A stretch of DNA of 64,000 nucleotides from an uncultured Collinsella sp. (GCA_902492755.1 CABUNB010000002.1:1-64000), one strand, 5' to 3'. Shown: positions 24,164 to 33,424, numbered from the stretch's first letter. Numbers and translations are program-made. Notes: generated from the letters alone by a model not told the origin.

Positions 24164-24790
24164 CTAATTACTTTGTTGAGGATCGATGATTTGCTGCAAG
24201 ATGAACTTGGATTGGGGCGCGTCGCCTTCTTCTCCCGACTTTGCCTCATCAAAATCGAAGATCATGATGGCGCAGTTGGGGAGTTTTGTTGGGAGCTCGA
24301 AGCCCTCTGGGGCTGCAGCCTTGATGAATTGGCGGCTGGCGCTTCCATGGCTTACTGCTAGGAGGGTTTCGATGCCCCCGGCGCCCATGAGATTGGTGAG
24401 GGTGCCTACCATGCGCTCCTGCAGGGCATGGCTTCCTTCTCCGCCAAATGGGATCAGGTCCTCGCCGGGGTCCCAGACGTCGGTGGGTAGGGCGTCGTGG
24501 GGGCCCTCTTCGAAGGTGCCGTAGCAGCGCTCGATAATGCCTTCGCAGGGCTCAACGTCAGCGTCCGGGCCAAAGAGTTCGGTTGCGACGAGCTGAGCTG
24601 TGTCCATGGCTCGGCCTAAGGGCGAAGAGACCACTTTGTCGGGAACGACGTTGTGGGCTTTGAGCCACGCGGCTGCCATCCCGGCTTGCTGACGGCCCAG
24701 GTCGGTCAGCGGTGAATCGCAGCGGCCCTGGACCAGCTTTTTGACGTTGAACTCCGTCTGACCGTGGCGGAGTAGATACAGCTTCTTCAT
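24164..24790 (-). CDS. Histidine phosphatase family protein (phosphoglycerate mutase-like)
   Basis: A 208-residue cytoplasmic phosphatase. The catalytic phospho-histidine motif is LYLLRHGQTEFN at the N-terminus, the second His is in LAVSHGSASR near residue 145, and a conserved Glu is in CYGTFEEGP. The family covers phosphoglycerate mutases, alpha-ribazole phosphatases (CobC) and general phosphatases, and the substrate cannot be told. The 3' third uses many A-ending codons (GAA, CAA, CTA, GTA) compared with the 5' part. It is followed by the palindromic element. Confidence 0.85.
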   Translation of the reverse strand: MKKLYLLRHGQTEFNVKKLVQGRCDSPLTDLGRQQAGMAAAWLKAHNVVPDKVVSSPLGRAMDTAQLVATELFGPDADVEPCEGIIERCYGTFEEGPHDALPTDVWDPGEDLIPFGGEGSHALQERMVGTLTNLMGAGGIETLLAVSHGSASRQFIKAAAPEGFELPTKLPNCAIMIFDFDEAKSGEEGDAPQSKFILQQIIDPQQSN

Positions 24791-24829
24791 GCTCTCCCCT
24801 TCTACACCAGTTGCTTTATCGGCGCGGCC

Positions 24830-25984
24830 CTACTCGTGGGTATGGCCGACATAGTCCTCGTCGATCGTAATCTTGGCAATCGACTTGGGATATTCCGATT
24901 CGACCCGTTGTGCCAGCGTGTGCTTTAGATCCTCGGCGCTCATCGCCAAATCCGAGGGTCGCACGCAGTCAAAAATCACATTGGTGTGCGTGGGGCCCGG
25001 TACGCAACGCAAGTCGTGGATCGAGAGGCGGCTATCAATCTCTTGAGCCATAGCGTTGATGCGCAGACGCATGCTCGCCACCTTTGGATCGTCGGTCACG
25101 ATGGGATCGTAATGGAGCGTGACGATCATGCCGTCTTCGACCCTAAACGACTGCTCGATGTTATCGAGCGTGTCGTGACTTTCCAGCGGGCTGGCCTCAG
25201 CCGCCATCTCGGCGTGGGCACTTGCGAACTTTCTGCCTGGGCCGTAGTCGTGAACCATAAGGTCGTGGACGCCCAAAACGCCGGGGTAGCTCATGATCTT
25301 GTCTCGGATATGTTTGACCAGCTTGGGATCGGGCGCCTGGCCCAAAAGCGGGCTCACCGTATCCTGGATGAGCTCAAAACCGCTCCAGCCGATATAGGCG
25401 CCAACGGCAAGGCCGACCCATGCGTCAAGATTGATATGCGTCACCTGGGAAACAATCGCGCACGCCAGCACGGCGCCCGTGGCTAGGACATCGTTTTTGG
25501 AATCCTGAGCGGTCGCATGCAACGTCTCGGACTCAATGCGGTCACCGAGCTTTTGGTTGAGGGCCGCCATCCACAGCTTTACAACCATCGAAAGTGCCAG
25601 GACTGCCACCAGGGCAAGCGAGAACTCGACAGGCTCCGGGTTGACGATACGCTCCACCGAGGACTTCACCAGTTCGATGCCAATAAGCAGCACGAGCGCC
25701 GCCACAACCAGACCCGAGAGATACTCGTAGCGGCCATGGCCGTAAGGATGCTCGGGATCCGCCGGCTTGCTCGCCAGCTTAAAGCCCAGCACGCTCACGA
25801 TATTCGAGCTGGCATCGGACAGGTTGTTCATGGCATCCGCCACAATCGAAACCGATCCCGACAGCACACCAATTGCGCCCTTCGCAGCACAAAGCGCAAC
25901 ATTAGCGAGAATACACACCATGCCCGTCAACGTGCCCACGCGCGCACGGTCGCCCTGCGCGCGCTTAACAATCCACTCGACCAT
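24830..25984 (-). CDS. Cation diffusion facilitator (CDF) metal efflux transporter
   Basis: A 384-residue inner-membrane transporter, probably exporting zinc, iron or manganese by proton antiport. About six membrane helices occupy residues 15-210. The metal site motifs are DAMNNLSDASS in helix 2 and a HxxxD-like position in helix 5. HPYGHGRYEYLSG is the family loop. The cytoplasmic C-terminal domain is longer than average and ends in a histidine-containing tail (EDYVGHTHE). It stands alone between two terminators or palindromes. Metal specificity is not resolved. Confidence 0.88.
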   Translation of the reverse strand: MVEWIVKRAQGDRARVGTLTGMVCILANVALCAAKGAIGVLSGSVSIVADAMNNLSDASSNIVSVLGFKLASKPADPEHPYGHGRYEYLSGLVVAALVLLIGIELVKSSVERIVNPEPVEFSLALVAVLALSMVVKLWMAALNQKLGDRIESETLHATAQDSKNDVLATGAVLACAIVSQVTHINLDAWVGLAVGAYIGWSGFELIQDTVSPLLGQAPDPKLVKHIRDKIMSYPGVLGVHDLMVHDYGPGRKFASAHAEMAAEASPLESHDTLDNIEQSFRVEDGMIVTLHYDPIVTDDPKVASMRLRINAMAQEIDSRLSIHDLRCVPGPTHTNVIFDCVRPSDLAMSAEDLKHTLAQRVESEYPKSIAKITIDEDYVGHTHE

Positions 25985-26066
25985 CTACATCCGCCCCCAC
26001 GGTACTGCCTATATATCTATTGCTCAAACGGATTGTAGTGTAGCCACTTTGTCCTTCAGATACAAA

Positions 26067-26096
26067 AAGGCCGCAACCCACACGGGCCACGGCCTT
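26067..26096 (-). terminator. Terminator after the PTS EIIC gene
   Basis: AAGGCC (26067-26072) pairs with GGCCTT (26091-26096), with extra pairs inside, and is followed by TTTTTGT on the minus strand. A second hairpin, TGACAAAGGA with TCCTTTTGTCA (26103-26127), lies just before it in the transcript. Confidence 0.7.
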
Positions 26097-26134
26097 GGAA
26101 TATGACAAAGGAATCGTCCTTTTGTCACACAGGT

Positions 26135-27349
26135 TTATGCGCTTGCTTCAGCAGCGCTCGCCACTGTTTCGGGCGAATCGGCTTCGTCTTCTGCCACCTG
26201 CCCCTTCGTCGGTACCACGCCAAAGCAGTAGCTCAGCGCCGCAGACACCGCAAATGCCACACCGCCGGCAGCGCAGCACCACAGCAGGTTCGAGATGCCG
26301 CCCGTGGCAAAGCCAATGACCATGAGGACATTCGTCATGCCGATGGTATAGGCCGTAACGTGGCCCACGGCCGCAACAAGGCCTCCAACGGCGCCGCCAA
26401 TGGCCATGCACGTCAGGCACCTGCCATATTTAAAGCCGCAACCGTACAGCGCCGGCTCGCTTACGCCGCCAAGAACACCCGAGATTGAATAGCCCAGCAT
26501 GAGCGCCTTCTCGTCCTTATCCGCAACGCGGAGCGACGCGCCAAAAGGCATGCCCCAAACGGCGAACGTTGCCATCGTCGCGGCGATCAGGATGCACGAA
26601 TCCGTTCCCACACTCATAAACTGCGCATAGGCGAGCGATAGGACAACGTTGCTGACGCCGGCGATCTTAAGGAACTCCCAGCCCGCAGCAAGCCCCATGA
26701 GCGTGAGCAGCGACACGATGCCACCGGAATTGCCAAGCATAAACATAAGCTGGCCCAACAGCATGCCCAGATAGCTACCCGCCGGCGCCGTAATGCACAG
26801 CGAAACCGGAACCATGACAAGCATGGTTGCAAACGGAACGAACGAAAACGCCACGGCCTTAGGGATAACGCGCTGAAAGAAACACTCCACTCGCCATAGC
26901 ACGGGCACCGAGATGAGAACCGGAATAACAGTCGTCGTGTAATCGTTGACCGGCGCGGGAAGCAGACCATACACGGAAGTCATCGCTGCCCCCGTCGTCG
27001 ATGCGGCATCGACGAGCTTAAGCAGGTCGGGCGCAATCAATACGCCGCCCAACATCATGCCCAACTGCTCCGAGCAACCGAGCTGGCGGGCGGCCGCCCA
27101 ACCAAGATAAATGGGCAAAAAGTAGTAGCCGGCGTTGTAGAGCCAACTGTAGAACAGGCGATAGATTTCGGAATCGGCAGACCACAGCCCCAGCATGCCT
27201 TCGCCCATAATGACGGCGACGGTGCGGAACAACGCCGCGCAAACAATAAAGAGCAGCGCCGACATCATGCTTTTGGACAGATAGTCCACCACGGCCATGG
27301 CGTTTGATGAAACCGTCGTTGTAAACGAGGTGTTAGAACCTTGTGACAT
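26135..27349 (-). CDS. PTS EIIC component, glucose/beta-glucoside superfamily, without EIIB or EIIA
   Basis: A 404-residue membrane permease with about ten hydrophobic segments. The family motif GVLGGVSEPALYGCGFKYGR corresponds to the conserved GITEP-type region. There is no EIIB domain (no CI[TS]xLR cysteine motif) and no EIIA in the same chain or next door, so it must use partner subunits encoded elsewhere or have another role. The C-terminus is a short acidic tail. I use ATG 27349 (AAAGG ahead). It lies 40 bp after accDA and may be read through from the fatty-acid operon. Sugar specificity is unknown. Confidence 0.82.
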   Translation of the reverse strand: MSQGSNTSFTTTVSSNAMAVVDYLSKSMMSALLFIVCAALFRTVAVIMGEGMLGLWSADSEIYRLFYSWLYNAGYYFLPIYLGWAAARQLGCSEQLGMMLGGVLIAPDLLKLVDAASTTGAAMTSVYGLLPAPVNDYTTTVIPVLISVPVLWRVECFFQRVIPKAVAFSFVPFATMLVMVPVSLCITAPAGSYLGMLLGQLMFMLGNSGGIVSLLTLMGLAAGWEFLKIAGVSNVVLSLAYAQFMSVGTDSCILIAATMATFAVWGMPFGASLRVADKDEKALMLGYSISGVLGGVSEPALYGCGFKYGRCLTCMAIGGAVGGLVAAVGHVTAYTIGMTNVLMVIGFATGGISNLLWCCAAGGVAFAVSAALSYCFGVVPTKGQVAEDEADSPETVASAAEASA

Positions 27350-27364
27350 GGAACGCCTTTCCCA

Positions 27365-27395
27365 ATGTGACATGCGGGCTGACCCTTTGTCACAT
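27365..27395. promoter_or_regulatory. TGTGACA inverted repeat between accDA and the PTS gene
   Basis: ATGTGACA (27365-27372) and TGTCACAT (27388-27395) form an 8-bp inverted repeat with a 15-bp spacer. It overlaps the accDA stop codon and lies 16 bp upstream of the EIIC start. It could be an operator or a weak hairpin. Confidence 0.4.
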
Positions 27396-29114
27396 CGTGC
27401 GGTAATGACCGATTGCGCGGTACTTTTCGTAGCGGAGGTTTGTGAGGGTCACGTCGTCGAGCTGCCCAAGCGTATCGAAGGCGCCGAATGCCGAGGACAT
27501 GACCGCACCGGCGATCTCCTCATGCGACAGGCCCTTATCGTCAACAATGCCGTCGATGATGCCGAGCGCCAGTAGATCGGGGGCCGTGAGCTTCAGCGCC
27601 TCGGCGGCCTCATTCGCGCGCTCGGTATCCTTCCACAGGATCGACGCACAGGCCTCGGGACTTACGGCCGAATAGGCCGAACTCGAGAGCATCAGGATGC
27701 GGTCGGCCACGGACAACGCCAGCGCGCCACCAGAGCCGCCCTCGCCTGTCACCACCGAGACAATCGGCGTCTTAAGGCCGCTCATCTCCATGAGATTCTG
27801 GGCAATCGCCTCGCCCTGGCCGCGCTCCTCGGCACCGATGCCGCAAAACGCACCCGAAGTATCGACCAGGCACAGAACCGGTCGGCCAAACTTTTCGGCC
27901 TGGCGCATAAGGCGACGCGCTTTGCGGTAACCCTCGGGATGCGCCATGCCAAAGTTGCGGCGCATGCGCTCTTTGGTCGTGGTGCCGCGCTCGATGGCGA
28001 TAACCGTCACGGGACGTCCGTCTTTCCAGCCAATGCCAGCCACCACAGCGGCGTCGTCGCCAAAGTAACGGTCGCCGTGCAGCTGCACAAATCCATCCAA
28101 GCCCAGCAAGATCATCTCGCCCGCCGTGGCACGATCTGCCGAGCGGGTCTGCTTGACAATCTCGATCGCGGTTTTTGGTACCGCCGAGCGCTTAAACAAG
28201 TGTCCCAGCTTTTTGCCGCGGCGACCCGCATGCACGATCTCATGCGGTGCCCCCAGGCCGGGCGCGTGCCCTTCGTGCAGCGCCAGCAGCTCGCCTACCG
28301 TGAGCGCAATCTCGCCACGCGGAACAACGGCATCGCAAAAGCCGTGCTCCAGCAAAAACTCGGAGCGCTGGAATCCCTTGGGCAGGCGCTTGTGCATGTT
28401 CTGCTCGATCACGCGCGGGCCGGCAAATGCCGTCAGGGCATCGGGTTCGGCCAGGATAATGTCGCCCTCCATGGCAAAGCTCGCGGTTACGCCTCCGGTC
28501 GTGGGGTCGGTGAGCACCGTGATATACAGGCCGCCCGCCTCGCTGTGGCGCCTAACCGCCGCAGAAATCTTGGCCATCTGCATGAGCGATGTCACGCCCT
28601 CTTGCATGCGCGCACCGCCCGAAACGGTAAAGCCGACAACTGGCAATCCCAGTTCGGTCGCACGCTCAAATGTGCGACAGATCTTCTCACCCACCACGGA
28701 GCCCATCGAGCCCATCATAAAGTTGGCGTCCATAAAGAAGAGCGCCGTATCGCATCCGCAGATTTTGCCCCTGCCGCACACAACGGCATCGCGTTCGCCC
28801 GAACGCTCGCCCGCGCTCTTAAGCTTGTCGGCATAGCCGGGAAACGAGAGGAAGTCCTCCGACGCCAGACTGGCATCCCATTCCTCAAACGTGCCCTCGT
28901 CAACCGTCATGCGCATGCGCGCGCGACCGCTCACGCGAAAGTGTTTGCCGCAACGAGGGCAGACCTCGAGGTTGTCGTGCAGGCGTGCCTCATCGATCAC
29001 ACGGCGGCACTCCGGGCACTTGATAAACACGTGGCGCGCGGGAAACTCGGCGCACGACTCGGTCATCGGCCCCTCGAGGACGTTGACCGTCTTCGCTTTT
29101 CTATTCATCAGCAT
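27390..29114 (-). CDS. accDA: Acetyl-CoA carboxylase carboxyltransferase, fused beta and alpha subunits
   Basis: A 574-residue enzyme that moves carboxyl from carboxybiotin to acetyl-CoA to give malonyl-CoA. Residues 33-59 form the AccD zinc finger (CPEC and CPRCGKHF), followed by the beta crotonase fold (GARMQEGVTSLMQMAK). From about residue 310 the AccA half follows, with QLHGDRYFGDDAAVV and TGEGGSGGALALSVAD. In most bacteria these are two genes; here one chain carries both. The start overlaps the accC stop (ATGAATAG), and either of two ATGs (29114, 29108) may be used. It is the last biosynthetic gene of the operon. Confidence 0.93.
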   Translation of the reverse strand: MLMNRKAKTVNVLEGPMTESCAEFPARHVFIKCPECRRVIDEARLHDNLEVCPRCGKHFRVSGRARMRMTVDEGTFEEWDASLASEDFLSFPGYADKLKSAGERSGERDAVVCGRGKICGCDTALFFMDANFMMGSMGSVVGEKICRTFERATELGLPVVGFTVSGGARMQEGVTSLMQMAKISAAVRRHSEAGGLYITVLTDPTTGGVTASFAMEGDIILAEPDALTAFAGPRVIEQNMHKRLPKGFQRSEFLLEHGFCDAVVPRGEIALTVGELLALHEGHAPGLGAPHEIVHAGRRGKKLGHLFKRSAVPKTAIEIVKQTRSADRATAGEMILLGLDGFVQLHGDRYFGDDAAVVAGIGWKDGRPVTVIAIERGTTTKERMRRNFGMAHPEGYRKARRLMRQAEKFGRPVLCLVDTSGAFCGIGAEERGQGEAIAQNLMEMSGLKTPIVSVVTGEGGSGGALALSVADRILMLSSSAYSAVSPEACASILWKDTERANEAAEALKLTAPDLLALGIIDGIVDDKGLSHEEIAGAVMSSAFGAFDTLGQLDDVTLTNLRYEKYRAIGHYRTM

Positions 29115-30444
29115 AGAGATGCCCCATCAGATCGGTGTGGTACATACCCGACAAGAACTCGTCGTTTGCCAGCACGTCGAGCTGAAGCTCGCTGTTTTCG
29201 CTCACGCCCTCAATCACGAGCTCGCCCAGGGCCGAGCGCATCTTGCGAATGGCGCCGTCACGCGTGGGCGCACACACGATGAGCTTGCCGAGCATGGAGT
29301 CGTAGTACGGCGGAACTTTCGCACCGGTAAACATGGCGGAATCCCAGCGCACGCGCGGGCCACCCGGCACACGCAACGCGGTGACCGTTCCGCACGACGG
29401 CAGAAAGTCCGGCGTTTCGGCATTGATGCGGCACTCCATGGCGTGGTTGCGCACCGGCATGTCCTCCTGCTCAAAGGGCAGAGGCTGGCCGGCTGCCACG
29501 CGCAGCTGCCACTTGACCAAGTCGGTATCGGTTACAAACTCTGTAACCGGATGCTCCACCTGCAAGCGCGTGTTCATTTCCATAAAGTAGAAATTGCCGT
29601 CGTCCGAATACAGGAACTCAATGGTGCCAGCGCCCTCATAGCCAACGGCACGAGCCAGGTCGCGCGCGGCCTTGTGCATGCGCGCGCGAATATCATCGCG
29701 TCCGTCGAGGCACGGCGCGGGACTCTCCTCAATCAGCTTTTGGTTGCGGCGCTGCACCGAGCACTCGCGCTCGCCGAGCGAAAACACATGGCCCTGCTTA
29801 TCGGCCATAATCTGCACCTCAACGTGATGCGCCGGCGCGACGAACTTCTCCATGTAGCACTCGCCGTCGCCAAAAACGACCTCGCCCTCGGCACGCGCCT
29901 CGATGAACGCCTTTGCCGCATCTTCCACGCGCTCGACCTTGCGAATGCCGCGGCCGCCACCGCCTGCGCGCGCCTTGATGAGCACGGGGCAGCCGATGCG
30001 CTCAGCCTCGGCCGTCGCCTCCTTGGGGCTTTTGAGCAAATCGCAGCCCGGAACGATGGGCACGCCCGCCGCGGCAGCCGTTCGGCGTGCGGCGTCCTTG
30101 TCGCCCATGCTGTCGATGACCTCGGCCGAGGGACCAACAAACGCCAGACCGTACTTGTCGCAGTCGCGCACGAAGCTCGCCTTCTCGGAGAAAAAGCCAT
30201 AGCCGGGATGAATTGCCTTAGCTCCCGACTTCACGGCACAGGTGAGCACGGCATCGTCGTTGAGGTAGCTCTCGGCAAGACGCGGGCCGCCGATGCAATA
30301 CGCCTCGTCGGCAAGCTGCACGTGCAGCGCGTCCGCATCGGCCGTGGAATAAACGGCGACGGTCTTGATGCCCATATCGCGGCACGCGCGGATAACACGG
30401 ACCGCGACTTCGCCGCGGTTGGCGATGAGCACTTTGTCGAACAT
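29101..30444 (-). CDS. accC: Biotin carboxylase subunit of acetyl-CoA carboxylase
   Basis: A 447-residue ATP-grasp enzyme that carboxylates biotin on AccB. It begins MFDKVLIANRGEVAVRVIRA and has the Gly-rich ATP loop KARAGGGGRGIR, with FMEMNTRLQVEHPVTE holding the metal-binding Glu and catalytic Arg. ATG 30444 is preceded by AAGGAAGG. Longer in-frame starts up to 30663 lie inside fabZ and give an arginine-rich, non-family N-terminus. It lies 10 bp after fabZ. Confidence 0.97.
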   Translation of the reverse strand: MFDKVLIANRGEVAVRVIRACRDMGIKTVAVYSTADADALHVQLADEAYCIGGPRLAESYLNDDAVLTCAVKSGAKAIHPGYGFFSEKASFVRDCDKYGLAFVGPSAEVIDSMGDKDAARRTAAAAGVPIVPGCDLLKSPKEATAEAERIGCPVLIKARAGGGGRGIRKVERVEDAAKAFIEARAEGEVVFGDGECYMEKFVAPAHHVEVQIMADKQGHVFSLGERECSVQRRNQKLIEESPAPCLDGRDDIRARMHKAARDLARAVGYEGAGTIEFLYSDDGNFYFMEMNTRLQVEHPVTEFVTDTDLVKWQLRVAAGQPLPFEQEDMPVRNHAMECRINAETPDFLPSCGTVTALRVPGGPRVRWDSAMFTGAKVPPYYDSMLGKLIVCAPTRDGAIRKMRSALGELVIEGVSENSELQLDVLANDEFLSGMYHTDLMGHLYADE

Positions 30445-30454
30445 GAAGCCTTCC

Positions 30455-30877
30455 TTACCTTTCGTGCATGAGTGCAAAAGACATATCGGCGCGGCAGCAA
30501 ACCTCACCGTTGACGCTCGCGGTACCCGTCGCAAAGCGGAACGGCCCGCGCGCACGCGTGATGGAGCACACCAGATCCACCGTGTCGCCCGGGCGCACCG
30601 GACGCTTAAAGCGCACCTTGTCCAGACTCGTGTAGAACGGCGTCGCGCCGCGCGCCTCCTCATCGCCCATCAGCAGCACGCAGCAGTTCTGGGCGAGCAT
30701 CTCGCACTGAATCACGCCGGGGACGACCGGGTTTCCCGGAAAATGCCCCTGCAAAAAGTACTCGTCGCCCGTAATCGTGATCTTGCCGTGGGCCTCGTCG
30801 CCCACCAGCTCGGCTTCGCCGAGCAAAAGCATCGGCTCGCGATGCGGCAACAGCTTCTTGAGCTCTTCTTTGTTCAT
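30455..30877 (-). CDS. fabZ: 3-hydroxyacyl-ACP dehydratase
   Basis: A 140-residue hot-dog fold enzyme that removes water from 3-hydroxyacyl-ACP. The active-site helix is FLQGHFPGNPVVPGVIQCE with the catalytic His and Glu. The start could be ATG 30877, or GTG 30886 overlapping the accB stop; the ATG gives the usual N-terminus (MNKEELKKLLPHREPMLLL). No fabA or fabM is nearby, so unsaturated fatty acids need another route. Confidence 0.95.
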   Translation of the reverse strand: MNKEELKKLLPHREPMLLLGEAELVGDEAHGKITITGDEYFLQGHFPGNPVVPGVIQCEMLAQNCCVLLMGDEEARGATPFYTSLDKVRFKRPVRPGDTVDLVCSITRARGPFRFATGTASVNGEVCCRADMSFALMHER

Positions 30878-30886
30878 GGATATCAC

Positions 30887-31360
30887 CTATCCGATCCTCA
30901 TGAGGCAGCTGCCAAACTCCACGAGGTCGCCGTCGGCCACGCAGATCTCGAGCACCTCGCCGTCTGCCTCGGCCGTCACCTCGTTGAGAACCTTCATGGC
31001 CTCGATGATGCAGAGGGTCTCGCCGGCCTTGACCTTGGAGCCCACGTGCACAAACGGCTCGTCGCCCGGCGCCGGGGCAGCATAGAAAACGCCGACCATG
31101 GGGGCGGTCACCTCGGTGCCCTTGGGCTCCGACGCGGCGGCAGGTGCCTGCGCGGCGGGCTCCGGTGCGGCAGGCGCGACTGCGGGAGCTGCTACTGGAG
31201 CGGCCATGGCGCTCGGCATAGGCATGGGCACAGCAACCGGCTGCGCGGCGCTCGCGCGCTCAAGTTCGACCGCGGTGCCATCGGGCTCCTCAACGCGTAC
31301 GCGCGTGAGTCCGCGGTCCTCCATAACATCGGCTATCTCGGCAAGTCTTTTGGAATCCAT
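30887..31360 (-). CDS. accB: Biotin carboxyl carrier protein of acetyl-CoA carboxylase
   Basis: A 157-residue carrier. The biotinylation site is CIIEAMKVLNEV, in the C-terminal lipoyl-like domain. An Ala/Pro-rich flexible linker (residues about 40-80) joins it to the N-terminal region. It lies 3 bp after fabF. The ligase that biotinylates it (birA) is divergent from the head of the same operon. Confidence 0.96.
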   Translation of the reverse strand: MDSKRLAEIADVMEDRGLTRVRVEEPDGTAVELERASAAQPVAVPMPMPSAMAAPVAAPAVAPAAPEPAAQAPAAASEPKGTEVTAPMVGVFYAAPAPGDEPFVHVGSKVKAGETLCIIEAMKVLNEVTAEADGEVLEICVADGDLVEFGSCLMRIG

Positions 31361-31363
31361 GCT

Positions 31364-32611
31364 CTAGCTCCTCGTATATCTACGCAGCGCGATGGCGGCG
31401 TTGTGCCCGCCAAAGCCCAGGTTGGTCGAAAGCGCCCAGGTAAGGTCGGCGCGAACCGCGCGATTGGGCGTGTAGTCAAGATCGCAGGCGGGATCGGGCG
31501 TATGGTAGTTAATGGTCGGCGGCACCACACCCTGCTCGAGCGCCATGGCGCAGACCATGACCTCAATGGCCCCCGTGGCACCGATCATGTGCCCCGTCAT
31601 CGACTTGGTCGACGAGACATGTGCGGCGCGTGCCGCATCCTCGCCGAGCGCACGTTTAATGCCCGCCGTCTCGGACGAATCGTTGAGCTTGGTCGAGGTG
31701 CCGTGGGCATTGATGTAGAGGCCCTCGGAAGGCTTGACGTCGCCCTCGGCCACCGCCAGCGATATCGCACGGGCAATGCCGGCAGCCTCGGGATCGGGGC
31801 TCGTAATGTGATAGGCATCATCGGTGTTGCCGTAGCCCACGACCTCGGCATAAATGTGCGCACCGCGCGCCTGCGCATGTTCCATGCTCTCGAGTACCAG
31901 CACGCAGGCGCCCTCGCCCATCACAAAGCCGTCGCGATCTGCATCGAACGGGCGGCAAGCCGTCGCAGGATCGGGGTTGGTGGTCAATGCGCGGCAGGAC
32001 GTAAAGCCCGCAACGGCATCGGGGATAATGGCCGCCTCGGCGCCGCCCGCGAGGATCGCGTCGGCATAGCCGTGCTTGATGGCGCGGAACGCCTCGCCCA
32101 CCGCATGGGCCGAGGTTGCGCACGCGGTCACCACGGGCAGGGTCGGGCCCTTCGCCTTGTGGCGGATTGCGATATTGCCCGAAGCCATATTGGGGATCAT
32201 CATCGCGATCATATAGGGCGATGCGCGGCGAGGCCCTCGATCGGCGATCGTGTGGACGTTGTCGACGAGCGTCTGCATGCCGCCCACGCCCGACCCCACG
32301 TAGACGCCCAGGCGCTCGCGATCGATGGAGCCTTCGACATCAAAGCCCGCATCGTGCATTGCCTCGTCCGAAGCCGCCATCGCAAACTGAACGCAGGGGT
32401 CGAGATGCTTGGCGTCACGCTTGCCAAAGTACTCGTTGCCGTCAAAGCCCTTGACCTCGGCCGCCACCTTAACGGCGAACGCATCGGTATCGAAGTGCGT
32501 GATCGGGCCGATGCCGCATGTACCGGCGCACATGGCCGCCCAGGTGGCAAGCGCGGTGTTGCCGAGCGGCGATACGGCACCGATGCCGGTGATTGCAACT
32601 CTCTGTTCCAT
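31364..32611 (-). CDS. fabF: 3-oxoacyl-ACP synthase II
   Basis: A 415-residue condensing enzyme that elongates acyl-ACP with malonyl-ACP. The nucleophile Cys is in VVTACATSAHA, the two His are in NAHGTST and SMTGHMIGATGA, and the gating loop is NLGFGGHN. GAGGAG precedes two adjacent ATG codons at 32614 and 32611; spacing favours 32611. It is the only long-chain condensing enzyme in this cluster. Confidence 0.95.
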   Translation of the reverse strand: MEQRVAITGIGAVSPLGNTALATWAAMCAGTCGIGPITHFDTDAFAVKVAAEVKGFDGNEYFGKRDAKHLDPCVQFAMAASDEAMHDAGFDVEGSIDRERLGVYVGSGVGGMQTLVDNVHTIADRGPRRASPYMIAMMIPNMASGNIAIRHKAKGPTLPVVTACATSAHAVGEAFRAIKHGYADAILAGGAEAAIIPDAVAGFTSCRALTTNPDPATACRPFDADRDGFVMGEGACVLVLESMEHAQARGAHIYAEVVGYGNTDDAYHITSPDPEAAGIARAISLAVAEGDVKPSEGLYINAHGTSTKLNDSSETAGIKRALGEDAARAAHVSSTKSMTGHMIGATGAIEVMVCAMALEQGVVPPTINYHTPDPACDLDYTPNRAVRADLTWALSTNLGFGGHNAAIALRRYTRS

Positions 32612-32650
32612 CATGGTCTCCTCATCCAAGCCGTTCTTCGGCCCTAGTTT

Positions 32651-33424
32651 CTACATCGCCATTCCGCCGTCAACGCGTACGACCTCGCCCGCAATGTAGG
32701 CAGCCGCATCGCTCGCCAAAAAGCGCACCACGCCGGCCACTTCCTCGGGGCGCGCCATGCGCTTTAGGGGAATCTGCTCCTCGGTTGCCGCGCGAACCTT
32801 CTCCGAGAGCTTTGCCGTCATATCCGTCTCGACAAACCCGGGGGCGACCGCGTTCACTCGTACGCCGCGGGGCGCAAGCTCGCGCGCCACCGCCTTGGTC
32901 AGGCCAATTACGCCCGCCTTGGAGGCAGCGTAGTTGGCTTGCCCGGCATTGCCCATCAGGCCCACGACCGAGCTCATGTTGACGACGCAACCGCCGCGCT
33001 GGCGCATAAAGGTCTTGGTGAGCGCGCGCGTCATATTGAATGTTCCCTTGAGATTGACATCGAGCACGCGGTCGAAGGCATCGTCGCCCATACGCATGAG
33101 CAGGCCATCGCGCGTGATGCCGGCGTTGTTGACGAGCGCCCAAATGGAGCCAAAGTCGTTGAGGACCGCCTCCACGCACGTGTTGACGGCGGCGGGGTCG
33201 GCCACGTCGCATTGATATGCGCGTGCCGCGGCGCCAGCCGCCTCGCAGGCCTCGCACGTCTCGCGAGCCGCATCGACGCTACCGGCATAGACGACGGCGA
33301 TATCAAAGCCGTCCTCCGCCAGACCGACTGCGCAGGCGCGGCCGATACCGCGTGAGCCGCCCGTGACCAGCGCCACGCGACGTGAGTCGTTGCGCTCGAG
33401 CGTGCCGTTATTCAAGTTGCCCAT
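32651..33424 (-). CDS. fabG: 3-oxoacyl-ACP reductase
   Basis: A 257-residue short-chain dehydrogenase using NADPH. The cofactor loop is ALVTGGSRGIGRA, the structural motif NNAGIT, and the catalytic Ser-Tyr-Lys are in NMSSVVG and NYAASKAG. AAGGAA lies ahead of ATG 33424. Residues 1-14 form a short extra N-terminus before the Rossmann strand. Confidence 0.95.
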   Translation of the reverse strand: MGNLNNGTLERNDSRRVALVTGGSRGIGRACAVGLAEDGFDIAVVYAGSVDAARETCEACEAAGAAARAYQCDVADPAAVNTCVEAVLNDFGSIWALVNNAGITRDGLLMRMGDDAFDRVLDVNLKGTFNMTRALTKTFMRQRGGCVVNMSSVVGLMGNAGQANYAASKAGVIGLTKAVARELAPRGVRVNAVAPGFVETDMTAKLSEKVRAATEEQIPLKRMARPEEVAGVVRFLASDAAAYIAGEVVRVDGGMAM

